Below, piece after piece: positions 37,010 to 46,318 of a DNA stretch of 64,000 nucleotides; the first letter of the stretch is position 1; each line of letters begins with the position of its first letter. This DNA comes from Subtercola boreus. GTDB taxonomy: Bacteria; Actinomycetota; Actinomycetes; Actinomycetales; Microbacteriaceae. Location of the stretch: contig NZ_VFOO01000001.1 of NCBI RefSeq assembly GCF_006716115.1, positions 248,001-312,000 of the forward strand. Reading direction: 5' to 3'. The position numbers and the translations under genes are program-made. Below the pieces are notes generated by a model that saw only the letters and a list, made by a program, of their open reading frames with translations, was not told where the DNA came from and made no database searches.

Positions 37010-37683
37010 GCGGCGGATCCGAGCTGCTGCTGGCGATCGACACGTCGGCGGGCACCAGTGTGGCCGTCGTGCGGGGTGGGGCGGGCATCCAGAACCCGCA
37101 GGTGCTCGGTCAGGCCGACGGATTCGACACGATGAAGCACGCCGAGGTGATCGGCCGGCTGATCGAGGGTGCGCTCGCCGAGGCAGGCGTCGGCGTCTCC
37201 GAACTCACCGGAGTGGTCGCAGGGATGGGGCCCGGACCGTTCACGGGACTGCGGGTCGGGATCGCCGCCGCCCGGGTGTTCGCGCTCGGTGCGGGCGTGC
37301 CGCTGCTGCCGATCGTCAGCCACGACGCAATCGCGCTCGCCGAAGCGCAGGGCGGGGCGACCGGCGAACTGCTCGTCGTGACGGATGCGAGGCGGCGTGA
37401 GGTGTACTGGTCGCTCTACGATCTCGGCGGGCGCGAACAGCAGGCGGCTGAGGGTTCGACCGTGCTGCCCCCGCGGCTCGCCGGGCCGGGGCTCGCGAAA
37501 CCGGATGCCCTCCCGCACCCGCACGCCCGCATCACCGACGGCGCCCACGTGTCCGCCGGGCAGCTCGGTCTGGTCGCACTCGCCCTGCTGGAGACGGGCG
37601 GCCCTCTCGCTCCGGATGTCGCACTCTACCTCCGCTCGCCCGACGTGACGGTCTCCGCGGGAGCGAAACGGGTGACGCAGTGA
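37006..37683 (+). CDS. tsaB: tRNA threonylcarbamoyladenosine biosynthesis protein TsaB
   Basis: 225 residues from a GTG overlapping the previous stop. [15 protein letters not shown], the helix [21 protein letters not shown] and [14 protein letters not shown] identify TsaB, an inactive ASKHA-fold partner of TsaD. It overlaps rimI by 4 bp, keeping TsaE, TsaB, RimI and TsaD in one translational block. Confidence 0.95.
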   Translation: MSGGSELLLAIDTSAGTSVAVVRGGAGIQNPQVLGQADGFDTMKHAEVIGRLIEGALAEAGVGVSELTGVVAGMGPGPFTGLRVGIAAARVFALGAGVPLLPIVSHDAIALAEAQGGATGELLVVTDARRREVYWSLYDLGGREQQAAEGSTVLPPRLAGPGLAKPDALPHPHARITDGAHVSAGQLGLVALALLETGGPLAPDVALYLRSPDVTVSAGAKRVTQ

Positions 37684-38168
37684 ACGGCGGCTTCGTGCTG
37701 CGGGTCGCCACCCCCGACGACGTCGACGCGATCATGCGGCTCGAGACGGTCACCTTCGAGAACGACGCGTGGTCGCGCGCGATGATGCTCGGCGACCTCA
37801 GCCAGGGCTACTGCCACTACCTCGTCGCGTTCCGGCCCGGCGACGACGATGCCGCGGAACTCAGCGGCTACGCGGGGCTGATGAGTGCACGCGGTGCGTC
37901 GGACGCCGACATCCAGACCATCGCTGTGGCACCGGATGCCCGGCGGCAGGGTCTCGGCCGGCTGATGATGGAGGCTCTGATCGCCGAGGCGGTCTCCCGG
38001 GGCGCGCGGCGCCTGTTCCTGGAGGTGCGCGCCGACAATCCGGGTGCGCAGACCCTGTACGACGATCTCGGGTTCGCGCCCATCGGAGTGCGACGCGGGT
38101 ACTACCAGCCCGACGACGTCGACGCGGTGGTCATGCGGCTCGACCTGCCGGCCGGAGGTGCCGCGTGA
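37680..38168 (+). CDS. rimI: Ribosomal protein S18 alanine N-acetyltransferase (GNAT)
   Basis: 162 residues from a GTG. GNAT fold with acetyl-CoA motif [19 protein letters not shown] and [19 protein letters not shown]. RimI acetylates the N-terminus of S18 in E. coli and is often encoded between tsaB and tsaD, as here. The substrate in this organism is inferred from context. Confidence 0.9.
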   Translation: MNGGFVLRVATPDDVDAIMRLETVTFENDAWSRAMMLGDLSQGYCHYLVAFRPGDDDAAELSGYAGLMSARGASDADIQTIAVAPDARRQGLGRLMMEALIAEAVSRGARRLFLEVRADNPGAQTLYDDLGFAPIGVRRGYYQPDDVDAVVMRLDLPAGGAA

Positions 38169-39229
38169 CATCCGACAACCGCGAGCCGCTCGTGCTCGGC
38201 ATCGAGACCTCCTGCGACGAGACCGGGATCGGGATCGTGCGAGGCACGACCCTGCTGGCCAACGCGATCGCCTCGTCGATGGACGAGCACGCCCGGTACG
38301 GGGGAGTGGTACCGGAGATCGCCGCACGGGCTCATCTCGAGGCGCTCACCCCGACCATCCACGCCGCGCTCGCCGAAGCGCAGTTGAGCCTCGACGACCT
38401 CGATGCGATCGCCGTCACCTGCGGGCCGGGGCTCTCGGGCGCGCTGATGGTCGGTGTGGCGGCGGCGAAGGCGCTCGCGCTGTCGACCGGCAAGCCGCTC
38501 TACGCCGTGAACCACCTCGTCGGGCATGTCGGGGTGGACCTCATCACCCCGGATTCCGAACCGCTGGAGTACCCGACGATCGCGCTGCTGGTGTCGGGCG
38601 GTCACACCTCGCTGCTGCTCGTGCGCGATCTGGTCTCCGACGTCGAACTTCTCGGCGAGACCATCGACGACGCGGCAGGCGAGGCCTTCGACAAGGTGGC
38701 GCGGGTGCTGGGTCTGCCCTACCCCGGCGGGCCGCACATCGACAGGGTCGCTGTCGGGGGGAACCCGAAGGCGATCCGGTTCCCGCGCGGTCTCACCCTG
38801 CCGAAGGACCGGGAGAAGCATCGCTACGACTTCTCGTTCTCGGGGCTGAAGACCGCGGTCGCGCGCTGGGTCGAGGCGCGCGTCGATCGCGGTGAGGAGG
38901 TGCCGGTGGCGGATGTCGCGGCGAGCTTCCGCGAGGCCGTCGCCGATGTGCTGCTGACCAAGGCGCTTGCGGCGTGCGCCGACCTGGGGGTGCCGCGCCT
39001 GCTGCTCGGCGGCGGCGTGGTGGCGAACGCGAGGGTGCGGGAGCTCGCGGCCGAGCGGTGCGCGGCGGCCGGTGTGGCGCTGCGGATCCCGCCGCTCACA
39101 CTCTGCACCGACAACGGCGCGATGATCGCGGCACTCGGTGCGCAGTTGATCCTCCGCGGGCACGCGCCCTCGGGGCTCGACTTCGGGGCGGATTCGACCC
39201 TGCCGGTGACCGACATCCAGGTGGTCTGA
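38165..39229 (+). CDS. tsaD: tRNA N6-adenosine threonylcarbamoyltransferase
   Basis: 354 residues from GTG 38165 (4-bp overlap with rimI). [14 protein letters not shown] at the start, the metal-binding VNHLVGH pair (His117, His121), [11 protein letters not shown] and [13 protein letters not shown]. With TsaB and TsaE it transfers the threonylcarbamoyl group to A37 of ANN-decoding tRNAs. Last gene of the glmS-tsaD run. Confidence 0.96.
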   Translation: MTSDNREPLVLGIETSCDETGIGIVRGTTLLANAIASSMDEHARYGGVVPEIAARAHLEALTPTIHAALAEAQLSLDDLDAIAVTCGPGLSGALMVGVAAAKALALSTGKPLYAVNHLVGHVGVDLITPDSEPLEYPTIALLVSGGHTSLLLVRDLVSDVELLGETIDDAAGEAFDKVARVLGLPYPGGPHIDRVAVGGNPKAIRFPRGLTLPKDREKHRYDFSFSGLKTAVARWVEARVDRGEEVPVADVAASFREAVADVLLTKALAACADLGVPRLLLGGGVVANARVRELAAERCAAAGVALRIPPLTLCTDNGAMIAALGAQLILRGHAPSGLDFGADSTLPVTDIQVV

Positions 39230-39239
39230 GAGGCGGCCG

Positions 39240-39269
39240 TTGACAGCCGCTCAGCGTTGCTGCCACGAT
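39240..39269 (+). promoter_or_regulatory. Candidate promoter for the small DUF4190-like gene
   Basis: A perfect TTGACA (39240-39245) is followed after 18 bp by CACGAT (39264-39269), 26 nt before the next ATG. The -35 lies in the loop of a small GCGGC/GCCGC hairpin just after tsaD. Confidence 0.5.
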
Positions 39270-39294
39270 GAAACCTCGACGAAGGAGTTCCGCC

Positions 39295-39573
39295 ATGACT
39301 ACACCCGCCTCATATTCCGCACCCGGAGCACCCGCTCGTAAGACGAACGTCATCTCGATCGTGGCGCTTGTCGTCTCGATCGTCGGCTTCACGGTCATCG
39401 GGATCGTGCTCGGTTTCATCGGGCTCAACCAGGTGAAGAAGACCGGTGAGGCCGGCCGCGGTCTCGCCATCGCTGCCATCATCATCGGTTTCGTCGAACT
39501 GGCGCTGCTGATCATCTACATCATCGTTGTGGTGGTCATCGTCGGCGCCTCTGCCGCGTCGGGCAACTACTAG
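39295..39573 (+). CDS. Small DUF4190-like membrane protein
   Basis: 92 residues from ATG 39295 with GAAGGAG 7 nt upstream. A short Ser/Pro/Ala head, then two membrane segments (about 22-46 and 56-85) separated by the conserved-type turn GFIGLNQVKKTGEAGRGLAIA. DUF4190 proteins are common in actinobacteria, often next to similar genes; their function is unknown. Confidence 0.8.
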   Translation: MTTPASYSAPGAPARKTNVISIVALVVSIVGFTVIGIVLGFIGLNQVKKTGEAGRGLAIAAIIIGFVELALLIIYIIVVVVIVGASAASGNY

Positions 39574-39633
39574 CGGCTGCCGCAATACTTCGCCATCAGC
39601 GGCGAGGGGCGCCGGGGACAGGGCCGTTCTCGC

Positions 39634-39639
39634 TAGGCT
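39634..39639 (+). promoter_or_regulatory. Probable -10 box of the Pro-rich membrane protein gene
   Basis: TAGGCT, 51 nt before the next ATG; same hexamer as ahead of infA, rplM and guaB3. No clear -35. Confidence 0.35.
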
Positions 39640-39690
39640 CGGAGATGTTCTGAACGACTGACGAACGACCAACCGGAAGGAACCGTCACC

Positions 39691-40314
39691 ATGACCGATC
39701 CCCAGAACCCCACGGGCGAGGGCACCTCCCACCCGGCCGTGCCGCCCGTCCAGGGCTCCGACACGCCGCCTCCGGCCCCGACTCCGAACGAGCCGCCGAC
39801 CGCGCCGCCCGCGCCGCCGACGGCTCCGCCTGTCGCGCCGCCCGCCGCACCCACCTACTCCGCCCCGTCGGAGCCCGCCAGTGTGCCGCTCGCGAAGGAC
39901 GTTCCCCCGGTTCCGCCCGCGTACGCTCCCGTGGCGCCCGCGCCGCCGGCGGCTCCGAGCTACGGGGCGCCCGGCGCTCCCGGCGCTCCGGCGTACGGCG
40001 CACCCGCCGCCTACGGCGCCGGAGCACCCGCCCCGGCGAAGGTCGCGATTCTCAGCCTGATCGGCTTCATCGCCGCGATCGTCGGTGTGCTGATCTCCGC
40101 CATCAGCTTCGGCATCGGCGGATTCATCTTCTCCGTCGCAGGCGTTGTGCTCGGCTTCATCGGCCGTCGCAAGGAGCCCGCTGCGAAGGGGTTCTGGCTG
40201 ACCGCACTCATCGTCGGTTTCATCGGAGTGCTGCTGTCGATCGTGCTGGTCATCGTTCTGGCTGTCACCGTGGCTGCGGCGATCAACGACGGCACCGGAT
40301 CCTACTCGTACTGA
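39691..40314 (+). CDS. Pro-rich DUF4190-like membrane protein
   Basis: 207 residues. Residues 1-115 are Pro/Ala/Ser/Tyr-rich (PPTAPPAPPTAPP, YGAPGAPGAPAYGAP) and probably disordered; residues 117-195 hold about three hydrophobic segments with GFIGRRKEPAAKGFW between them, similar to the preceding small protein. GGAAGGAACC lies before the ATG. It looks like a longer relative of its neighbour. Function unknown. Confidence 0.75.
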   Translation: MTDPQNPTGEGTSHPAVPPVQGSDTPPPAPTPNEPPTAPPAPPTAPPVAPPAAPTYSAPSEPASVPLAKDVPPVPPAYAPVAPAPPAAPSYGAPGAPGAPAYGAPAAYGAGAPAPAKVAILSLIGFIAAIVGVLISAISFGIGGFIFSVAGVVLGFIGRRKEPAAKGFWLTALIVGFIGVLLSIVLVIVLAVTVAAAINDGTGSYSY

Positions 40315-40325
40315 GTCGTCTCCGA

Positions 40326-40357
40326 GAAGGGCGCCCGGCTTCGGCCGGGCGCCCTTC
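40326..40357. terminator. Two-way hairpin terminator with TTCG loop
   Basis: GAAGGGCGCCCGGC (40326-40339) pairs perfectly with GCCGGGCGCCCTTC (40344-40357) around TTCG, a very stable tetraloop. It lies between convergent genes, so it can serve both. T-runs are short. Confidence 0.75.
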
Positions 40358-40375
40358 CGCGTTCCGTGGGGCCCG

Positions 40376-41566
40376 CTACCCCACGCGATCGGCGAGGATC
40401 GCGCTGTGTCGCCCGCCGACCCGCGTGACGAACAGCGTGGCCTCCTCCGTGCCCTGCAGGGCGAGCTTCGGCCGGAGCGTCGCCGGGTCGATGTCGACCC
40501 CGCGCTTCTTGATCTCGAGGCGACCGATGCCGCGGGACTTCAGCTCCTTCTTCAGCGATGAGACGTTGAAAGGAAACACCTCCCGCACCCGGAACGCCGA
40601 GGCGAACGGAGTCTCGACCAGGCTGTCGGCGGTCAGATAGGCGATCTGCTCCGTGACCATCCGCGCGCCCATGGTTCGCGCGAGGTCGCCGATCAGCCGG
40701 GCCCGGATGACGCTGCCGTCGGGCTCGTAGAGGTAGTCCCCGAGCGCGCCCGCGTCCACGTCGTCTGAGTCGACTGCGGCGTGCAGCTCGTCGGTGCGCC
40801 CGTTCGCGATCACCAGCGCGGAACGCCGGATGCCCTCCCGGGCCAGCGCGCCGAACCACAGCCCCGTCTCCACCACGTGCCCGTCGACGGAGACCCACTG
40901 CGCCTCGGCGTCCGCGGGCAGCAGGTCGCGGTCGAGGCCCGGGCCGAGCTTGACTCCCACGGGCATCCGTTCGGCAAGGCGGAAGACATGGTCGAGCGAC
41001 GGACTGTAGTCGGCTGGGTCGTTGAGGCGCGACGTGTTGGTGTGCCCGGCGGTGCGCCTCGCGGGGTCGAAGTAGAGACCGTCGACGCGGGAGACGTCGA
41101 ATGACTCGGCGTCGCCGTGCTCGACGGTCGCTGTGTCGAAGGGGGCGAGGTTGTAGGAGGCGATGGCGGCCGTGACCTCGTCGCGTTCGACCGCTGTGAC
41201 GGTGAGCCCGAGCCCGGCGAAGGCGAGGGCGTCGGCGCCGATGCCGCAACCGAGGTCGGCGACGCGGGTGACGCCTGCGGTGCGGAAACGGCCGGCGTGC
41301 AGGGCGGCGACGTTCAGGCGGGTGGCCTGTTCGAGCCCGGCCTCGGTGAAGAGCATCCGGTCGGCGAAATCGCCGAACTTGGCCGTTGCGCGGGCCCTCA
41401 GGCGGGCCTGGGTCATGACCGCACCGACCAGCGCTGCAGGGTAGCCGCGCTTCCGCAGGTCGGCCACCGAGCGCACGATGTTCGCCCCGTTCGTGTAGGG
41501 CGGAAGGGAGTCGAGCAGATTCAGCCCCTCGGTCGTCATCAGCTGTTCGAGCTCGGTTCTCTGCAT
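40376..41566 (-). CDS. Class I SAM-dependent methyltransferase with THUMP-like domain
   Basis: 396 residues. A Rossmann methyltransferase core with motif I VADLGCGIGADAL (about 102-114) and a YFDPARR motif near residue 165 in the position of a DPPY/DPPF loop. The C-terminal part (about 320-396: VREVFPFNVSSLKKELKSRGIGRLEIKKRG) resembles the THUMP-like domain of actinobacterial methyltransferases. A tRNA or rRNA substrate is likely but not shown. Single gene, divergent from groES. Confidence 0.8.
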   Translation of the reverse strand: MQRTELEQLMTTEGLNLLDSLPPYTNGANIVRSVADLRKRGYPAALVGAVMTQARLRARATAKFGDFADRMLFTEAGLEQATRLNVAALHAGRFRTAGVTRVADLGCGIGADALAFAGLGLTVTAVERDEVTAAIASYNLAPFDTATVEHGDAESFDVSRVDGLYFDPARRTAGHTNTSRLNDPADYSPSLDHVFRLAERMPVGVKLGPGLDRDLLPADAEAQWVSVDGHVVETGLWFGALAREGIRRSALVIANGRTDELHAAVDSDDVDAGALGDYLYEPDGSVIRARLIGDLARTMGARMVTEQIAYLTADSLVETPFASAFRVREVFPFNVSSLKKELKSRGIGRLEIKKRGVDIDPATLRPKLALQGTEEATLFVTRVGGRHSAILADRVG

Positions 41567-41597
41567 GGGGCAAGTTTAGAGGCGGGGCGTACTGAGG

Positions 41598-41624
41598 CTG
41601 GCACTCAGGTTGACCGAGTGCCAG
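41598..41624. promoter_or_regulatory. CIRCE element 1 (HrcA operator)
   Basis: CTGGCACTC, 9-bp spacer, GAGTGCCAG: a perfect 9-9-9 inverted repeat matching the CIRCE consensus. The -35 box of groES (TTGACC, 41610-41615) lies in its spacer. Confidence 0.9.
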
Positions 41625-41639
41625 CAGCACCCCTAAAGT
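41610..41639 (+). promoter_or_regulatory. groES promoter
   Basis: TTGACC (41610-41615), 18-bp spacer, TAAAGT (41634-41639). The expected start falls inside CIRCE element 2, so both operators can block polymerase. Confidence 0.7.
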
Positions 41640-41643
41640 GGAG

Positions 41644-41670
41644 TTAGCACTCTCAGTGTGAGTGTGCCAA
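41644..41670. promoter_or_regulatory. CIRCE element 2 (HrcA operator)
   Basis: TTAGCACTC, 9-bp spacer, GTGTGCCAA; the left half is the exact consensus and the right half matches 7 of 9. It covers the predicted transcription start of groES. Confidence 0.8.
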
Positions 41671-41707
41671 AAACATGACTTTTGAACGAAGAAAGAAGAG
41701 GTCAACT

Positions 41708-42004
41708 GTGTCGGTCTCCATCAAGCCGCTCGAGGATCGCATCGTCATCAAGCAGGTCGAAGCAGAAACGACCACGGCGTCGGGTCTCGTCATTCCTGAC
41801 ACGGCCAAAGAGAAGCCCCAGGAGGGTGTCGTCGAGGCTGTCGGCCCCGGCCGCATCGACGACAACGGCAACCGCGTGCCCCTCGACGTGAGCGTCGGCG
41901 ACAAGGTCCTGTACTCCAAGTACGGCGGAACCGAGGTCAAGTACAACGGTGAAGAGTACCTGGTGCTCTCAGCTCGCGACGTTCTGGCTGTTATCGTTCG
42001 ATAG
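41708..42004 (+). CDS. groES: Co-chaperonin GroES
   Basis: 98 residues from GTG 41708: [18 protein letters not shown], the mobile loop [20 protein letters not shown], and [21 protein letters not shown]. It caps GroEL during protein folding. No groEL follows; rarD begins on the last base of the groES stop. Two CIRCE elements indicate heat control by HrcA. Confidence 0.97.
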   Translation: MSVSIKPLEDRIVIKQVEAETTTASGLVIPDTAKEKPQEGVVEAVGPGRIDDNGNRVPLDVSVGDKVLYSKYGGTEVKYNGEEYLVLSARDVLAVIVR

Positions 42005-42963
42005 TGAGTTCTTCAGAGAAGCCCGGGCCGACGAGGTCCGGGCTTTTCTATGCCCTGGGGGCCTACCTGCTCTGGGGCCTGCTGCCGGTCTACTTCGTGC
42101 TGCTGGCGCCCACCGGCCCCTTCGAGATCGTCGCGTGGCGGGTGCTCTTCTCGCTGGTGTTCTGCCTGCTGATCATCGTTGCGCTGAGGCGCTGGCGCCA
42201 GTTCGCGGCGGTGTTCCGCCAGCCCCGGCTGGTGCTCATCATGGGCGCGGCCGGTGTGCTCATCTACATCAACTGGCAGACCTTCGTCATCGCGGCGACC
42301 AGCGGCCAGATCGTCGAATCCTCCCTCGGCTACTTCATCAACCCGATCGTCACGATCCTGCTCGGCGTGTTCTTCCTGCGCGAGCGGCTCCGGCCCCTGC
42401 AATGGGTGTCGCTCGGCATCAGCGGCGTGGCGGTCGTCGTGCTCACCGTCGGCTACGGCGCGGTGCCCTGGATCTCGCTCATCATCGCGTTCTCGTTCGG
42501 CCTCTACGGCCTGGTCAAGAAACAGGTCGGCCCCCGCATCGACGCGGTGAACGGTCTCACGCTCGAGTCGATGTGGCTCGCACCTCTGATGGTCATCCAA
42601 CTCGTCTTCGTCGGAGCGACCACAGGCGTCACGTTCGGGCAGGGCAGCGGCTGGCACACGGTCGGGCTGGTCGCCGCCGGGGCGGTCACGGCGGTGCCTC
42701 TGCTGCTCTTCGCGTCGGCGGCGAAGCGGCTGCCGCTCGTGCAGATGGGCTTCGTGCAGTACCTGACGCCGATCATGCAGCTGCTGACCGGGGTCTTCAT
42801 CCTCGGCGAACCCATGCCGCCCGAGCGGCTCATCGGGTTCGCGATCGTCTGGATCGCGCTGCTCGTGCTGACCGTCGACCTCGTGTGGGCGGCCCGGGCA
42901 TCCCGGTTACGAATTGCTAACGATATGCCGACGGCACGTTCAGAAAACATCCTCGAAACATAA
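42004..42963 (+). CDS. rarD: RarD-type EamA family transporter
   Basis: 319 residues from a GTG sharing a base with the groES TAG. About ten membrane segments in two EamA repeats; GLFYALGAYLLWGLLPVYF and LGYFINPIVTILLGVFFLRERL are typical of the RarD subgroup (once linked to chloramphenicol sensitivity). The substrate is unknown. Position after groES suggests some heat-induced read-through. Confidence 0.88.
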   Translation: MSSSEKPGPTRSGLFYALGAYLLWGLLPVYFVLLAPTGPFEIVAWRVLFSLVFCLLIIVALRRWRQFAAVFRQPRLVLIMGAAGVLIYINWQTFVIAATSGQIVESSLGYFINPIVTILLGVFFLRERLRPLQWVSLGISGVAVVVLTVGYGAVPWISLIIAFSFGLYGLVKKQVGPRIDAVNGLTLESMWLAPLMVIQLVFVGATTGVTFGQGSGWHTVGLVAAGAVTAVPLLLFASAAKRLPLVQMGFVQYLTPIMQLLTGVFILGEPMPPERLIGFAIVWIALLVLTVDLVWAARASRLRIANDMPTARSENILET

Positions 42964-43047
42964 CGACCCTAGGTTGTACCTAATGAACGCGAGGGGCCGT
43001 CGCTGTGGGGGCTCCAGACTCGCGAGCACTATGAAAGGGTTCACAGG

Positions 43048-44379
43048 ATGATCAAATCCAAGTATGCCCTCCGGACGTCCATTCTGGCTGGAGCTGGCAT
43101 CATCGCCGTCATGCTCTCCGGCTGTGCCTCCGGTGGCAGCACTACTACTTCGACCTCCTCCGCTTCCTCGACCGCTTCGGCGACGTCGGCGGACTGCGCG
43201 AGCGACGCGACAACCGCCGACAACCTCGTCGTCGGTACGATCCTCCCCGTCACGGGCAGCCTCGCGTACCTCAACCCGCCGGAGCAGGCGGGCGTCGGCC
43301 TGGCCGTCTCCGACATCAACGCTGCTGGCGGAGTCGACGGCAAGCAGGCGTGCGTGCTCGCCGCCGACTCGGGTGACTCGACCGACCTCAGCGTCTCGAC
43401 CGCCAGTGCCCAGAAGCTGATCGCCGCGAAGGTCTCGGTCGCCATCGGCGCCGCCTCCTCGAGCGTCTCGCTGAACGTCGTCGACTCGTTCGCCTCGGCG
43501 AACATCACCGAGATCTCCCCGGCGAACACGTCGGCGAAGCTCAGCGGCTACGGTCCGTTCTACTACCGCACCGCTCCGCCGGACTCGGTACAGGGCTCGG
43601 CTCTCGGTTCGCTCATCACGGGTGACGGCAACTCGAAGATCGCCTTCCTCGTCTTCAACGACTCCTACGGAACCGGTCTCCGCGACTTCACCCAGGCCTC
43701 CATCGAGGCCTCCGGTGGATCCGTCGTCTATGGTGCCAAGGGTGCCGGCCAGGAGTTCCCTCCCGGCCAGACCACGTTCTCGGCTGAGGTGACCGCGGCT
43801 CTCGCCGCCAAGCCCGACGCGATCGTCATCCTCGCCTTCGACGAGACCAAGTCGATCATCCCCGAGCTCGTCGCCCAGGGCTGGACGATGCCGAAGACCT
43901 ATCTGTCAGACGGAAACACCGCCGACTACAGCAAGGACTTCCAGGCCGGAACCCTCGAGGGTGCCCAGGGCACGATCCCGGGCGCCAACGCCAACGACGA
44001 GTTCAAGGCGTCGCTGGTCAGCTGGTACAAGGGTGCAGAGAATGCAGACCTCAAGGACTTCTCCTACGCTCCTGAGGCCTACGACGCGACCACCCTCACC
44101 GCTCTCGCAGCGCTGAAGGCCAAGTCGAACGTCTCCGCCGACCTGAACAAGGAACTGGCAGCGGTCTCCGGTGCGAACGGTGGCACCAAGTGCGCCTCGT
44201 ACAAGGAGTGCGCGCCGCTGGTCTCCGCCGGAACCGACATCCAGTACACCGGACAGTCGGGCATCGGCCCGTTCAACGAGAAGAACGAGCCCTCCAGCGC
44301 GTTCATCGGCATCTACAAGTACAACGCTGACAACACCTACACGTTCCAGTCGGCCATCGAGGGACAGACCTCCTACTAA
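43048..44379 (+). CDS. Branched-chain amino-acid ABC transporter substrate-binding lipoprotein
   Basis: 443 residues. Lipoprotein signal with lipobox LSGC (Cys26), a Ser/Thr-rich linker, then a type I periplasmic-binding fold beginning VVGTILPVTGSLAYLNPPEQAGV, with SSSVSLNVVDSF and YGTGLRDF. LivJ/LivK-like proteins deliver leucine, isoleucine, valine or related ligands to the Liv permease. It faces the livFGMH operon and is separated from it by two terminators, so its level can be set apart. An inverted repeat TAGGT-TGT-ACCTA (42970-42982) lies upstream. Confidence 0.9.
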   Translation: MIKSKYALRTSILAGAGIIAVMLSGCASGGSTTTSTSSASSTASATSADCASDATTADNLVVGTILPVTGSLAYLNPPEQAGVGLAVSDINAAGGVDGKQACVLAADSGDSTDLSVSTASAQKLIAAKVSVAIGAASSSVSLNVVDSFASANITEISPANTSAKLSGYGPFYYRTAPPDSVQGSALGSLITGDGNSKIAFLVFNDSYGTGLRDFTQASIEASGGSVVYGAKGAGQEFPPGQTTFSAEVTAALAAKPDAIVILAFDETKSIIPELVAQGWTMPKTYLSDGNTADYSKDFQAGTLEGAQGTIPGANANDEFKASLVSWYKGAENADLKDFSYAPEAYDATTLTALAALKAKSNVSADLNKELAAVSGANGGTKCASYKECAPLVSAGTDIQYTGQSGIGPFNEKNEPSSAFIGIYKYNADNTYTFQSAIEGQTSY

Positions 44380-44399
44380 GTAGTTCTGACCTTCCCCCA

Positions 44400-44438
44400 G
44401 AAGCCCCCCGCCCGGTTCGCCGGTCGGGGGGCTTCTTC
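44400..44438. terminator. Terminator after the binding-protein gene
   Basis: GAAGCCCCCCG (44400-44410) and CGGGGGGCTTC (44425-44435) with an inner CCGG-TTCG-CCGG stem, then TTC. Strong GC stem with a UUCG cap. Confidence 0.85.
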
Positions 44439-44457
44439 GTGCCCCCAGGGGCGACGC

Positions 44458-44496
44458 AGAAGCCCCGCCACCGGATGACCGGGGCGGGGCCTTCTT
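44458..44496. terminator. Second terminator in the convergent gap
   Basis: AGAAGCCCCGCC (44458-44469) pairs with GGCGGGGC plus TTCT (44483-44495, one bulged C); inner CCGG-ATGA-CCGG. Usable in both directions; on the minus strand it closes the liv operon. Confidence 0.8.
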
Positions 44497-44546
44497 AGTC
44501 CCTCATCGCTACCTGATGCGTGCCGCACTGGGAGCGAGACGCTCGT

Positions 44547-45317
44547 TCAGAGCGCCTCGCTGTGCTCACCTTCGACGTCTTTGGCGAGGGTGCCGAGGTA
44601 GAGCTCGATGACCTTGGGGTCGTCGGCCAGCTCGCGGCCGGTGCCGGTGTAGGCGTTGCGGCCCTGGTCGAGCACGTAGCCGCGGTCGCAGATCTGCAGG
44701 CAGCGGCGTGCGTTCTGCTCGACCATGATGATCGACACGCCCGTCTTGTTGATGCGGCGGGTGCGGATGAACGTCTCGTCCTGGCGCACGGGGGAGAGGC
44801 CCGCGGAGGGCTCGTCGAGCAGGAGCACCGACGGGTCCATCATCAGGGCGCGGGCCATGGCGACGGACTGGCGCTCACCGCCGGAGAGCGAACCGGCGCG
44901 CTGCTGGCGACGGTCGGCGAGCACCGGGAAGAGGTCGAAGATCGCCTCGAGGCGCTCCTTGAGCATCTTCGGGCGAAGGAACAGGCCCATCTGCAGGTTC
45001 TCCTCGATGGTGAGCGAGGGGAAGACGTTGTTGGTCTGCGGGACGAAGCCGACACCGGCCTGTACGAGCTTGTTGGCCTTCAGCCCGGTGATGTCCTCGC
45101 CCTTGAGCGTGACGGAGCCGGAGCGCACGTTGACGAGCCCGAAGAGGGCCTTCAGCAGCGTGGACTTGCCGGCACCGTTCGGGCCGATGATGCCGATCAG
45201 CTCGCCGGGGTACACGTCGAGGTTGCAGCCGTTCAGGATATTGATCCCGGGCAGGTAGCCGGCGACGAGGTTCGTCGCCTGCATCACCGGCACTCGGGTT
45301 TCGGTCGTTTCGGCCAT
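44547..45317 (-). CDS. livF: Branched-chain amino-acid ABC transporter ATP-binding protein LivF
   Basis: 256 residues. Walker A GPNGAGKSTLLKAL, signature SLSGGERQSVAMARALM, Walker B VLLLDEPSAGLSP, and H-loop region MVEQNARR typical of LivF. It pairs with LivG on the membrane proteins LivH and LivM. Last gene of the minus-strand operon, 2 bp after livG. Confidence 0.95.
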   Translation of the reverse strand: MAETTETRVPVMQATNLVAGYLPGINILNGCNLDVYPGELIGIIGPNGAGKSTLLKALFGLVNVRSGSVTLKGEDITGLKANKLVQAGVGFVPQTNNVFPSLTIEENLQMGLFLRPKMLKERLEAIFDLFPVLADRRQQRAGSLSGGERQSVAMARALMMDPSVLLLDEPSAGLSPVRQDETFIRTRRINKTGVSIIMVEQNARRCLQICDRGYVLDQGRNAYTGTGRELADDPKVIELYLGTLAKDVEGEHSEAL

Positions 45318-45319
45318 GA

Positions 45320-46318
45320 TCAGGCTTTGCCCTCCGCGTTCTCTTCGGCAGTGACTTCGGCCGCCAGTTCTTCGGCCACCTCGTCGGTCAGGAGCGAGTC
45401 GTCGCCGAGGTCTGTGTTGTGGTGCGCGCCGAGGTAGGCGTCGATGACCGCGGGGTCGTCCATCACGGTGGCTGCAGGTCCTTCTGCGACGACGCGGCCC
45501 TCGGCCATGACGATGACCCAGTCGGAGATGTGTCGCACCATGTGCATGTCGTGCTCGACGAAGAGCACGGTCATCCCATCGTCCCTGAGGGCCTGGATGT
45601 GGCCGAGCAGCGACTGGGTGAGTGCGGGGTTGACCCCGGCCATCGGCTCGTCGAGCATGATCATGACGGGGTCGCTCATCAGGGCGCGGGCCATCTCGAG
45701 CAGCTTCTTCTGGCCGCCCGACAGGCTGCCGGCCATGTCGTCCTTCTTCTCGAGCAGCTTGAAGCGTGCGAGGAGTTCTTCAGCCTTGACCGTGATCTCA
45801 GCTTCGCGCTTGGCCCAGAGGGGTTTGATCATCGAGACGAAGAGGTTCTCGCCCGGCTGATCCTTCGCCCCCAGGCGCATGTTCTCGAGCACGGTGAGCT
45901 TCGAGAGTGCCTTGGTGAGCTGGAAGGTGCGCACCATGCCCTGCTTGGCCACCTTGGTCGCGCCGATGTTGCCGACCTCGTTGCCGTTGAACGACGACTT
46001 CGCCGCTTCGCCGGCTTTGGGGCCACCGATGAGCTTCGGTGCGGAACTGGGCTTGTCGAATCCGGTGATCAGGTTGAAGAACGTGGTCTTGCCTGCACCG
46101 TTCGGACCAATCAGGGCGGTGATGATGCCGCGCTGGACCTCGAGGTGCTGAACGTCCACTGCGGTCATGCCGCCGAAGCGGCGCGTGACGTGATCGACCG
46201 TCAGGATCGCGTCGGGCTTTGCCACCCCGGGCTCGTGGGGCACGTCGACGACACTCGCCTTCGCTGCCGCGCCCGCCGCCGTGATGGTGGATGTGGTGGT
46301 GGGGACGTCACTTGACAT
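45320..46318 (-). CDS. livG: Branched-chain amino-acid ABC transporter ATP-binding protein LivG
   Basis: 332 residues, longer than the usual 255. An Ala/Thr-rich 40-residue N-terminal lead and an acidic C-terminal tail (EELAAEVTAEENAEGKA) surround a standard LivG: Walker A GPNGAGKTTFFNL, signature SLSGGQKKLLEMARALM, Walker B IMLDEPMAGVNP, FVEHDMHMV. Overlaps livM by 11 bp. Confidence 0.94.
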   Translation of the reverse strand: MSSDVPTTTSTITAAGAAAKASVVDVPHEPGVAKPDAILTVDHVTRRFGGMTAVDVQHLEVQRGIITALIGPNGAGKTTFFNLITGFDKPSSAPKLIGGPKAGEAAKSSFNGNEVGNIGATKVAKQGMVRTFQLTKALSKLTVLENMRLGAKDQPGENLFVSMIKPLWAKREAEITVKAEELLARFKLLEKKDDMAGSLSGGQKKLLEMARALMSDPVMIMLDEPMAGVNPALTQSLLGHIQALRDDGMTVLFVEHDMHMVRHISDWVIVMAEGRVVAEGPAATVMDDPAVIDAYLGAHHNTDLGDDSLLTDEVAEELAAEVTAEENAEGKA

